The notes: generated by a model from the letters alone, not told the origin. Counted from the first letter of the stretch, positions 1-6,902 are shown. The stretch: DNA of 12,940 nt from Geosiphon pyriformis (GCA_016748015.1 JAAOMT010000135.1:1054258-1067197); one strand, 5' to 3'. Numbers and translations are program-made.

Positions 1-226
1 AACCGTCCAAATAAAAACAAATGATGGAAGATTTTTGGCCAATGATTTTAAAATTGACAGATGATAACATGTTCATCCAATACAAATAGACAGAAGAAAT
101 AAAAAAAATTTTTATTTTAACCTAAATTCGGATTTTCAATAATTGATTGCATCATATTATCATCAAGGAATATGTCATAACACTTATAATAGCAAATAAC
201 GTTTAACAGATTAAAATCTAGACGCG

Positions 227-262
<36 letters not shown>

Positions 263-920
263 CATCTCAATAGTTTAATTAACTTGGTTTCCTTTCGTTC
301 TTTTTCGTTTCCATTGCAAATGTGTAAACTGATGGCTTGAAAGTTGATGGTACAGATTAAAAGGAAAAGTTTCAGGTTTGTCTTTTTGAAACCTTTCCGT
401 TCTATCTTTTTTTTCTTCTTGTTGCTGTTGTTATTGTTGTTATTGTTGTTGTTGTTCTTCTTCTTCTTCTTCTTCTTCTTCTTCTGTCGTATTTTTATTT
501 TGTTTATACATACTTTTTCCATTCACACTTTTTTCATTATATTTGTTTTTGTCACGCGCGACAGACGAAGAAGAAAAGGCACATATTCAAGCTCGTTATC
601 CATAAATAATTTTTTCGTCCCAAAAACACATTATCAACAATTTTCAAAAATCTAGACCTTTTTGATTATATTTGTCCAAAGAAAATTAAACACTCCACGA
701 AAAATCTAATTTTTGATATCTTTATAAAATAAATAGAGTATATTAATATTTTAATTTTAATTTTAATTTTTTAATAAAAATAATCTAAAAATTTATGTTT
801 GGGTAAGAAAAAATTTGCTGTATAATTCTTTTTATTTATTTGCTGAAATGTCCTATATATATATATAAATATATATTTAAAAAATATTATCTGAAAGAAA
901 TATGAATAACTTTCAAAATA

Positions 921-954
<34 letters not shown>

Positions 955-1316
955 TGATTTAAACCTTTCAAATATTATTACATAATCGTTAAATACAATA
1001 AATTTTTTTTTCTTGTAAATATAATTAAAAACAAAATTTGTTACAGAAATAATATTTTGCTGTGAAAAATAAATTTCAGATTATTTGGATTATTTTAAAA
1101 TAACTTGTATTCATATATAAAATAAATAATCATTTAATTTAATTTAATTTAATTTATAAAATATTTTTAATATTATTTAAAAATATAATAATATGTAATA
1201 AAAAAAAAATTTTAAATTTTAAATTTTAAATTTTTATAGATATTAATTTTGTTTTTATTTTATATTTTTTTGTTAAACAAATGTTTATATAATAAAAAAA
1301 ATTATAATCAACCATT
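1..1316. other. Non-coding AT-rich flank with simple repeats
   Basis: No gene is supported here. It holds a T29 run (229-257), directly preceded by an AGACGCGTCT palindrome (220-229), a TTG/TTC triplet block (419-485), a TA-rich patch near 855-875, an AAT run (921-951), TTTAA pentamers (1133-1155) and self-complementary AAATTTT repeats (about 1200-1237). Open frames across these are repeat translations (poly-Leu, poly-Phe, poly-Lys). Confidence 0.8.
419..485. repeat. Compound TTG/TTC triplet microsatellite
   Basis: TTG units with occasional TTA/CTG variants (419-454) switch to ten pure TTC units (455-484). Confidence 0.9.
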
Positions 1317-1344
1317 TATTATTATTATTATTATTATTATCAAC

Positions 1345-1404
<60 letters not shown>

Positions 1405-1408
1405 TATG

Positions 1409-1440
<32 letters not shown>

Positions 1441-1470
1441 CAACTTATGGTTATTATTATTATTATTATT
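1317..1470. repeat. Interrupted ATT triplet array with recurring CAACTTATGG spacers
   Basis: Long ATT/TTA runs are interrupted three times by related spacers, CAACTTA, AACTTATGG and CAACTTATGG, giving a higher-order repeat. ACCATTTA occurs at both ends of the array. Confidence 0.85.
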
Positions 1471-1624
1471 TTACCATTTAAAAATAAATCACATTTATTT
1501 TATAGAATCACAAGTTTAAAAAAAAAATTTATGCTTGATAGACTTGGAATGAGTCAGTTTTTTAAAGGAAAACCTGTTTTTGGCTATTCAACCATTCAAT
1601 CATTCGACTTTTCGATATATTTTA

Positions 1625-1745
1625 ACCATAATAATAACCATAATAACAATAACCATAATAACCATAATAACAATAACCATAATAACCATAATAACCATAA
1701 ACATAAACATAAACATTACCATAAATATAAACATAAACATAATAA
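1625..1745. repeat. CATAATAAC minisatellite passing into CATAAA repeats
   Basis: Units of 9 bases (ACCATAATA) and 15 bases (the same plus ACAATA) alternate, then drift into CATAAA hexamers. All units are multiples of three without stops, so several frames stay open and encode His/Asn, Thr/Ile or Tyr/Gly repeats. I treat these as non-coding. Confidence 0.85.
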
Positions 1746-1751
1746 TAGTTT

Positions 1752-1752
<1 letters not shown>

Positions 1753-1793
<41 letters not shown>
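1753..1793. repeat. TAA triplet microsatellite
   Basis: An essentially pure TAA/AAT run of about 13 units directly downstream of the CATAATAAC array. Confidence 0.9.
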
Positions 1794-1813
1794 TTTAATA
1801 ATATTATTAAAAG

Positions 1814-2435
1814 GTAACGCATTTCTCACGCAAGGTAATTTTCATTACGTTTAATGTAACGCGCGCATAAATCTCATTTTAATTTTGAGTACTAATGTTC
1901 ATTAAAAATATCGGTAAAATTACTAAAGAAAAAAAAAAAAAAAAAAAAGTGTTTCTCTAAACTCCTATTAAGGAAGAGTACAAATCTTTTTCCTTTTTAC
2001 ACACAATAGAGAATTAATTGATTTGTTCGTAAGACTCTAGATGCACGAGGATTTTGCCCAATCTAAAAAAAAACAATAAAAAAATGTGGGGTAACCGACT
2101 TGGGTTAAATATTTCCCCGTTATGCTTTATCAAAATTTTTCAATTGCTTCATTTTACGATTCATCTACTACGTTCAAAGTACAAATTTGTTTAGGATTTG
2201 CATTCAACATCCCAATTTAAAACAAACACGAATACGCGTCAAATTAAAAAGTATTGATCATTTTCAATATTCAGAAAACAAAAAAAAGATAAAAAATTTT
2301 CAAATATCGTAATATTTGGTTGAAAAATATACAAAAAGTTATCCAAGATTATATTTATATGTTTTATATGTATTTGTGGTACACAATGCTACTAGCTTGA
2401 TTGTTTTTCTAATCTCTCTACTTTTGTACACTAAC
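1814..2435. other. Non-coding segment with a CpG-rich patch
   Basis: This less repetitive stretch holds six CpGs within about 50 bases (1819-1865), an A20 run (1929-1948) and an ACGCGT site (2234-2239). No reading frame looks like protein and I see no RNA gene. Confidence 0.65.
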
Positions 2436-2463
2436 TGCCTGCCTGCCTGCCTGCCTGCCTGCC
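2436..2463. repeat. (TGCC)7 tetranucleotide repeat
   Basis: Seven exact TGCC units, an unusually GC-rich microsatellite for this window. Confidence 0.95.
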
Positions 2464-2743
2464 ATCCAAACACACATCCCCCTAATCTTTGTTCTTTAAA
2501 GGTACTCAAATCTCCCGCATATCCAAAATCTGAAACCCAATTCCCAAAACTCAAATCCTACGATATCTGTTCACATTCACAAATCGAATACAAACTAATC
2601 CCAAGGAAAACCATGAAAGGAGCAAAAAAGGTGAAAAGAATTTATTATACTACAAAAGGGTGGTGTAAATTGTGTGTGTGTATATATATAATTTATAATT
2701 TAATAACCCGTGTATTGAAAAACCCGCGCTCAAGCCCATCGAA
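2464..2743. other. Presumed intergenic DNA beyond the gene's 3' end
   Basis: It contains a slightly C-rich, low-repeat stretch (2464-2620), a GT/TA dinucleotide patch (about 2671-2690) and a second AATAAA on the minus strand (2646-2641). Open frames on both strands here have no protein-like composition outside the TGCC repeat. Confidence 0.55.
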
Positions 2744-2749
2744 TTTATT
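2744..2749 (-). terminator. Candidate polyadenylation signal AATAAA
   Basis: The minus strand reads AATAAA 304 bases after the stop codon at 3053, the first exact match I found downstream of the gene. A second is at 2646-2641. AT-rich DNA yields this hexamer often by chance, so the true 3' end is uncertain. Confidence 0.4.
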
Positions 2750-2913
2750 TAGAATATTTAAAATTATTTATATGTATAGTTATAGATAGAAAATATTTTC
2801 AAGTTATGATGTGTGTGTACGTTGGCAGATTTTGGGAGAGTCACGCATAAAAATTCTGGAATGTGTTTGTGTACCAAGACCAAATTAACCCCCTTCCCAC
2901 CCACTCCACTCAA

Positions 2914-2933
2914 CCCCACCCCACCCCACCCCC
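2914..2933 (-). promoter_or_regulatory. G-quadruplex motif in the presumed 3'UTR (sense strand)
   Basis: On the gene's sense strand this reads G5-T-G4-T-G4-T-G4: four long G-runs with single-base loops, the most stable class of parallel quadruplex. It begins about 120 bases after the stop codon, so it should be present in the mRNA if polyadenylation occurs downstream. Confidence 0.8.
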
Positions 2934-3052
2934 AAATGTGTATACGTTCAGGTTATTCGCTAAAAAAAATTACAATCTACTGAGCTTGAGAAAAATATTT
3001 ACTTTTGAGACATTTTATATACTAAAAAACAGTGATTATTATTGTGTATATA

Positions 3053-3266
3053 TTAACACAATAATGAATTAACGCTCACACGTGTGGTTGATTCGTCATT
3101 AGGATCAACAATCTCAGAAAAGTCATCAACAATCGTTCGACCCGATTCAGAGCCCGCCGTCGTTGGTGTTAAATTAATGGTAGAATCGATATTAATGCTA
3201 TTAATTTTTTCCTCACGTTTAATTTCTCCAAGGAAAATGGGATCATAGGTTGGAGATGGGGGAGGT

Positions 3267-3297
<31 letters not shown>

Positions 3298-3327
3298 AGT
3301 TATTGTTAATATTGTTATTGCTACTGC

Positions 3328-3366
<39 letters not shown>

Positions 3367-6107
3367 TACTATTATTATTATTATTATTGTTATTATTGAT
3401 CTGATGGCGACGGTGACGATGATGATTATGATTTGTATTATATGGAAAAGTATTCGGGTTCGAGTTTCGATTACCGGTGTGGTGATGTCGATGAACTCGA
3501 TCCGACGAAGAAGAGTGATTTTGTTTATAGGGTAGACCGGTTGGAGTTGAAGGAACGGAATCGGTAGATTTATAGACAGTTAATGAAGGGTCAATACTGA
3601 TGGTGGGTGGTGGTGGTTGTAGTGGTGGGATAGGAACGAATGCGGATGCGATTCGTTTCTCCGAACTCAAAGTATTTAATGGTGAAGGAACATGAGCCCG
3701 AGAAAGAATGGGTGTATGATCAACTGACGTTGGAGTTTGTGGTTGATAATGATCATGATCGTTATAGCGTGATGTTGTTGTTGTCTGTGGGAAATTTTCC
3801 GGGGGATAAAAAGATGAAAATCGATGATCTGGATGGTATTGTCGACTCAACAAGGAGCTGTTACCACTTATCCCGCTATTATATCCACCACGTAATGACG
3901 GATCAATTGCGGGTGATAGTAAAGGTGGACTTAAAAGATCACCAGTCATTGGATTTATGGAACTGGAAAAAGTGGTTGCAGTTCCATTATTGTGATTCCG
4001 TGAGAGTGATGAATTTGATAAATTTCCAGAGGTCATTGTATTATTCGAAGTTCCATTGGGATTTTTCATTCTCGTGAAGAGTGCTACCACGTATAAATTA
4101 TCCCAAGTTTCTTTTCTTGTCAAATCACCACCTAATCCACCTCCAAGATACATTCGTACGTTATAAAGATCATATTGACCGTTTCGCTGACGTAAACTGA
4201 GCGAGTCGGAAGCTTCAATGAGACCATTGCTTGAACTTAGTGCGGCATGCATTAAAAAATCTGGTGCAATATTATAAAATCTTGGATCATGTGTCGATAA
4301 TCGTTGTGGATGAGCCGAGGTGAAGGAAAGGTAATTTTGTTGTGATTGTTGATTATGGTGGTGATGATGATGATGATAATTTTGTGCACTATCCAACAAT
4401 GAAAAGACCAATTTCTTTAATCTATCAGACTCTTGTGGTAAAACGTAATCGAATAACGATTTGTGGGCGAGTTCATTTGGGTAGTAACCCATTATTCCCA
4501 GACACTCATCTGAAGCTCGGGCACAATAAACACCGTCAGTTGTTAAAAACATTGTAATTACTGAAGAGTTTTCGGGTGGTGATATTGTTTGTTGTTGTTG
4601 TTGTTGGTGGTGGTGGGGATTTTGATGATGACCATGATTATTTTGTTGTTGTTGTTGTTGTTGTTGGTGATGTAACGATGCAGGAGGATAAGGAGAGGTA
4701 TTTGACGGTAAGGGTGTATGCACAAATTTCGGCGATCGAAGATAAGGTGATAGTTGTGGAGATGGATGATTGTGATATGAACGATCATGAATGGGAGCAT
4801 TATGATGATGATTGTTAGCGAGATGCATTGGTTGCAAGGGTGGTGACATGAAGGGTGAATATGTCGCGCGATGTGAAGATGAAGATTGTTGTGTTTGTGA
4901 TAAAGACTCCCTTGAGGAAGTGTTTGGTGGTAAGAAATGATGAATTTGTTGATTTTGTTGGGTCCATGTTCTAGCATCAGCAGTAGCGTGAGTGCTATAA
5001 GGATGAGTTTTCTTATCCTTTAACTTTGGGCGACCACGTTTCTTATGTTTAATGTCGATACAGGTGTCAACTTTCCCGAGAGCGACACACCTTTTACATG
5101 GTCTTGAGACTAAGTTTTGAGAGAAAGAGAGAGGGGGAGGGGGAGAGGGGGAGAGGGAGAGAGGGAGAGAGGGATAGAAAAAAAAAAAAGGTAAAGATTA
5201 GTAAAAGTTGAGGTTAAAAAAATTATATAGTAAATTGTTGATTTAATAAGTGTACTAAAAATGGGGAAAAGAATTAGACTCGCATGATCGGAAAATAATA
5301 ATTATGAGATCACAAGGTAAAATTCGGGGAAAAAAATTAAAAAAAAATAAAAAGTATCGGAAAAATAAAAATATTCCGAGTATAAAAATTTCCCGAACAA
5401 GTCTTTACTTTTGTGGTGGGTAAATAATGTATGTGGTGTGGCGTTGATGGTAAGGTTTTAATTTTAGCAAAATATGCCGCAAAAAATGGCCCGAAAAGGT
5501 TTTGTACATGAATAAGAAAAAATTGAAACTGGTAAACAATAAGCAAGGAATAGGGATGGTGTATGAGAAAAGGATAAATGTATTGTATGTGGGAACATGA
5601 ACCATGAACCATGAACCATGAACCATAAATTGTGCATGATCTCGGTTCATGAATCGCGAAATATAAATGATAATAATACACAAGAAATTTCCAAATAGAA
5701 TGAAGGAAAATTAAAAAAAAAAAAAAAAAACAAGAAATTTAAGACATACCATCACAGGCTAAATGTGCTCGTTTACAATTAACACAAGCGCTCGGTACAT
5801 GAGTTTTATTGGTACGTTTCATTGAGTTTGGATGACCACCCATACCATCAATATCACCACTAACAGTAGAGTCGCTGGGTTTCGGTGAACTTTCCGTAGT
5901 AGGAATCTGTTTTGCGTGTTGGCCTAAATAATTTGGATATGATAATGATGATGATGATGATGTTGATGAAGATGATGAGTGATGATCACTATAATGATAT
6001 TGTGAAGTGGTAGTAATAGTAGTAGGTGTTGGAGAGGGGGCATGACTCGAAGAGTCTGATAAAGAGTATAAAGATAAAGAAAGGGAAGGTGGATCGGCTG
6101 TACTCAT
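3053..6107 (-). CDS. Zn2Cys6 transcription factor with AT-hook-like segment and PAS domain (two exons)
   Basis: Exons 6107-5750 and 5109-3053 join in phase 1 into a predicted 804-residue nuclear regulator. Six cysteines (C108, C111, C118, C124, C127, C136) follow the fungal binuclear zinc-cluster spacing C-x2-C-x6-C-x5-C-x2-C-x8-C, and the joined sequence CDVSRPCKRC across the splice looks exactly like the family. A basic KKRGRPKL segment follows at about 140-153. A PAS domain lies at about 302-467 (ITMFLTTDGVYC, GYYPNELAHKSLFDYV, later VRMYLGGGLG and NLYVVALFTRM). Residues 1-100 are Ser/Thr-rich, 268-293 Gln/His-rich and 691-733 Asn/His-rich. IKRE around K750 fits a SUMO-site consensus, and 775-792 is acidic and hydrophobic, possibly an activation segment. 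The ATG at 6107 is the first in frame after an upstream TAA at 6158-6156, with A at -3. The AHLxCDxxRPCxRC core plus PAS recalls the ERT1/RDS2/AcuK gluconeogenesis regulators, but target genes cannot be inferred, so no symbol is given. Confidence 0.93.
3269..3397 (-). repeat. AAT and CAT triplet tracts encoding poly-Asn and poly-His (residues 691-733)
   Basis: The frame encodes N9-SS-N12, then GSSNNNINNNY and H9, using mainly AAT for Asn and CAT for His. The same ATT/AAT and ATC/GAT triplets dominate the non-coding flanks, so this looks like the genome's slippage-prone DNA spilling into an exon in frame. It probably forms a disordered linker before the acidic C-terminus. Confidence 0.9.
4067..4564 (-). 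other. PAS domain with low-complexity insertion (residues about 302-467)
   Basis: The N-terminal half (ITMFLTTDGVYCARASDECLG, then GYYPNELAHKSLFDYVLPQE) carries the usual PAS features: a first strand, the G-Y-x-P-x-E-L turn and an F-D-Y-V helix start. The C-terminal half supplies the strands (LYNVRMYLGGGLGG, NLYVVALFTRM). Between them lie LVFSLLDS and an insertion with seven consecutive histidines (365-371) plus Gln/Ser. PAS domains sense ligands or redox state or mediate dimerisation. The ligand here is unknown, and I see no residue pattern that points to haem or flavin. Confidence 0.85.
4589..4666 (-). repeat. CAA/CAT triplet tracts encoding the Gln/His-rich linker (residues 268-293)
   Basis: Two nearly pure CAA runs encode Q8 and Q6, separated by Asn/His/Gly/Pro residues, just N-terminal to the PAS domain. 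The codons are almost uniform, so these are in-frame microsatellites that could change length by replication slippage. Confidence 0.85.
5009..5050 (-). other. AT-hook-like basic segment after the zinc cluster (residues 140-153)
   Basis: The residues read KHKKRGRPKLKDKK. R-G-R-P is the core of the AT-hook, which binds the minor groove of A/T tracts in other proteins. Lying four residues past the last cysteine, it could extend the zinc-cluster footprint onto flanking A/T DNA; it also reads as a nuclear-localisation-type basic patch. Minor-groove binding here is inference from the motif. Confidence 0.65.
5119..5174 (-). promoter_or_regulatory. 56-base polypyrimidine tract of the intron acceptor; G4-capable on the other strand
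   Basis: On the minus strand this is 56 uninterrupted C/T bases ending 8 bases before the acceptor AG. The plus strand is all purine with six G-runs (5133-5137, 5139-5143, 5147-5151, 5155-5157, 5163-5165, 5171-5173) and loops of 1-5 bases, which meets the usual G-quadruplex pattern. It probably serves as the U2AF-binding tract. Confidence 0.8.
5197..5203 (-). promoter_or_regulatory. Candidate intron branch site TACTAAT
   Basis: On the minus strand this reads TACTAAT, one base from the yeast-type TACTAAC. The branch adenosine would be at 5198, 88 bases before the acceptor. No AG occurs between it and the acceptor, the pattern expected for a distal branch site. Confidence 0.6.
5597..5650. repeat. 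Tandem ATGAACC heptamer with an inverted copy, inside the intron
   Basis: Four exact ATGAACC units run from 5597 to 5624, plus a partial unit. An inverted copy, GGTTCAT, is at 5644-5650. The last unit and the inverted copy can form an 8-bp stem (5617-5624 with 5644-5651) around a 19-base loop; the other units offer the same 7-bp stem with longer loops. Confidence 0.85.
5713..5730. repeat. A18 run (U18 in the pre-mRNA) near the intron donor
   Basis: Eighteen consecutive A on the plus strand, read as U18 in the gene's pre-mRNA, starting 19 bases downstream of the 5' splice site. U-rich stretches in this position help U1 recruitment through TIA-1/Nam8-type proteins in other eukaryotes; that role here is inference. 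Confidence 0.75.
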
Positions 6108-6120
6108 TTTGAATATTTTT

Positions 6121-6144
6121 GGGTGGGTGGGTGGGTGGGTGGGT
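6121..6144. repeat. (GGGT)6 tract 13 bases upstream of the start codon
   Basis: Six exact GGGT units on the plus strand, CCCA in the mRNA sense, separated from the ATG by an A/T-rich spacer. The plus strand is the transcription template, so the G-quadruplex-capable strand is the one the polymerase reads. The leader RNA would be C-rich and weakly structured. Confidence 0.9.
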
Positions 6145-6449
6145 GAGAGTAAAGGTTAGGGTTTGAAGTTGGGGTTGGTAAGTGTGAAGGGTTCCTTTTT
6201 GCGAAATGAATTGAGGAAAATGGGAACTCTGTTTATGGGAAGAAGAGTAAAGAAAAAGGTTTTTTTTGAGTTCTTGGAATCAACTGTTTTTTTTCTTCTT
6301 GGTATAGTTCAAAAGTTTTCAAAACGTTTTTTTTTGCTAATGGGTTATTGAAAAAAAAAAAAAATTAAAAAGCACAATTTGACATTACCTTTTTCTCTAC
6401 GTTAAAAAAGACGTAGTAATAATGATAAACCGAAAAAAGTATTGATAGT

Positions 6450-6478
6450 AGTATATACTGGGGAGAAGTATACTTCTC
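6450..6478. promoter_or_regulatory. Two adjacent palindromes upstream of the gene
   Basis: AGTATATACT (6450-6459) is a 10-bp perfect palindrome. Three bases later GAGAAGTATACTTCTC (6463-6478) is a 16-bp perfect palindrome. Both have a TATA-containing centre. They lie about 340-370 bases upstream of the ATG, in the presumed leader or promoter, and could be dimeric-factor sites. Confidence 0.5.
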
Positions 6479-6502
6479 TCTTATAACAGTGGTAGTGTGT
6501 GC

Positions 6503-6504
<2 letters not shown>

Positions 6505-6540
<36 letters not shown>
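6505..6540. repeat. A36 homopolymer in the presumed leader
   Basis: Thirty-six consecutive A on the plus strand, U36 in any leader transcript starting upstream. Long A/T runs exclude nucleosomes in fungi, consistent with a promoter location. Confidence 0.95.
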
Positions 6541-6541
<1 letters not shown>

Positions 6542-6598
6542 CCAAAACTTTTTGAAAACTTTTTTTTTTCTTCTAAAAGAGCTTTCAGCTCCACGAAG

Positions 6599-6606
6599 TT
6601 TATATA
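6599..6606 (-). promoter_or_regulatory. Candidate TATA box (TATATAAA)
   Basis: The minus strand reads TATATAAA about 490 bases upstream of the ATG, inside a less repetitive segment (6555-6850) with C/T-rich stretches that looks more promoter-like than its surroundings. If used, transcription would start near 6570 and the leader would include a U36 run. In such AT-rich DNA the match is only suggestive. Confidence 0.3.
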
Positions 6607-6755
6607 CAATCAGAGTGTTTAGAAAGAATTGAAGGTAGAGAGAGTAGATAGTTAATACCGGAAACGTGCGTTGTGTGTCAATGTGTTTGTATTTTGGTTT
6701 GTGTATAGGTGTACAAGAACTTTCTTTGAAACACTTCGACTTTACAACTATTTCA

Positions 6756-6766
6756 CCGGTATCCCG
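6756..6766. promoter_or_regulatory. CCG-N5-CCG direct repeat in the presumed promoter
   Basis: Two CCG triplets (6756-6758 and 6764-6766) are separated by five bases, and the first sits in an ACCGGT palindrome. Zinc-cluster proteins typically bind paired CGG/CCG triplets, so autoregulation is conceivable. The spacing preference of this protein is unknown and the call is speculative. Confidence 0.2.
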
Positions 6767-6851
6767 AACACAGAAAAAATATATATACTAATAATTAAAA
6801 CAGATCTTATAAAAAAAAAATCGACGAAAAAATAGTGATATCCGTGTGGGA

Positions 6852-6902
6852 GTATTATTATTATTATTATTATTATTATGATTATGATTATGATTATGAT
6901 TA
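6852..6902. repeat. ATT triplets followed by ATGATT hexamers
   Basis: About nine ATT units change into four ATGATT hexamers, a compound microsatellite at the outer edge of the presumed promoter. Confidence 0.9.

Larger units (their letters stand above)
5110..5749 (-). other. Spliceosomal intron, 640 bases, phase 1
   Basis: The donor is GTATGT at 5749-5744 and the acceptor TTAG ends at 5110. Splicing joins GAT-G to TC-TCA-AGA and restores CDVSRPCKRC, completing the zinc cluster between its third and fourth cysteines. Without splicing, translation stops three codons after D119 (G-M-S-stop), leaving a protein with half a zinc cluster. A TACTAAT branch-site candidate is at 5203-5197, followed by a U12 run and a long CU tract. 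A U18 run (5730-5713) begins 19 bases after the donor. The intron also contains an ATGAACC tandem repeat. It is long for a fungal intron. Boundaries rest on protein restoration and consensus, not on transcript data. Confidence 0.92.
5060..5786 (-). other. Zn2Cys6 binuclear cluster DNA-binding domain (residues 108-136, split by the intron)
   Basis: Exon 1 supplies ACVNCKRAHLACD and exon 2 supplies VSRPCKRCVALGKVDTC. The six cysteines coordinate two zinc ions in known family members, and basic residues between cysteines 1-3 contact CGG-type half sites. The loop between cysteines 3 and 4 is short and contains the usual proline (RPC). All metal ligands are present, so the domain appears intact. 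No leucine-zipper-like dimerisation segment is evident right after it; the next residues are the AT-hook-like stretch. Confidence 0.95.
6145..6850 (-). promoter_or_regulatory. Presumed promoter and 5' leader of the zinc-cluster gene
   Basis: This stretch upstream of the ATG contains an in-frame TAA (6158-6156), an A14 run (6351-6364), two palindromes, an A36 run (6505-6540), a small GAGCT/AGCTC hairpin (6579-6591), a TATA-like box and a few CCG triplets. No convincing protein or RNA gene is visible. A leader intron cannot be excluded. Confidence 0.5.

Noticed and set aside
262-655. Open frames on both strands across the TTG/TTC block
   Set aside because: They consist mostly of homopolymeric Lys/Asn or Leu/Phe from repeats, and the unique parts do not look like protein.
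1249-1755. A 168-codon plus-strand open frame
   Set aside because: It is almost wholly a translation of ATT and CATAATAAC repeats (poly-Ile, poly-Leu, poly-Tyr, His/Asn). No unique domain is visible.
2316-2789. A 157-codon plus-strand frame and an overlapping 71-codon minus-strand frame around the TGCC repeat
   Set aside because: Both run through the tetranucleotide repeat, carry no recognisable motif and lie where the gene's 3' flank is expected.
3077-3086. CACACGTGTG palindrome (E-box)
   Set aside because: It falls in the last codons of the zinc-cluster gene, where amino-acid coding explains it. No regulatory claim is justified.
3450-3480. GGTTCGAGTTTCG resembling a tRNA T-arm
   Set aside because: It lies within coding sequence, and no acceptor stem or anticodon arm can be built around it. 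I found no tRNA gene elsewhere in the window.
3640-4077. A 145-codon plus-strand open frame
   Set aside because: It lies antisense inside exon 2 of the zinc-cluster gene, and the opposite strand encodes the recognisable PAS end and linker. It is a mirror of real coding sequence.
6150-6165. TTAGGG telomere-like hexamer near the GGGT repeat
   Set aside because: It is a single copy, not an array; the neighbouring repeat is GGGT. This does not indicate a telomere or interstitial telomeric array.
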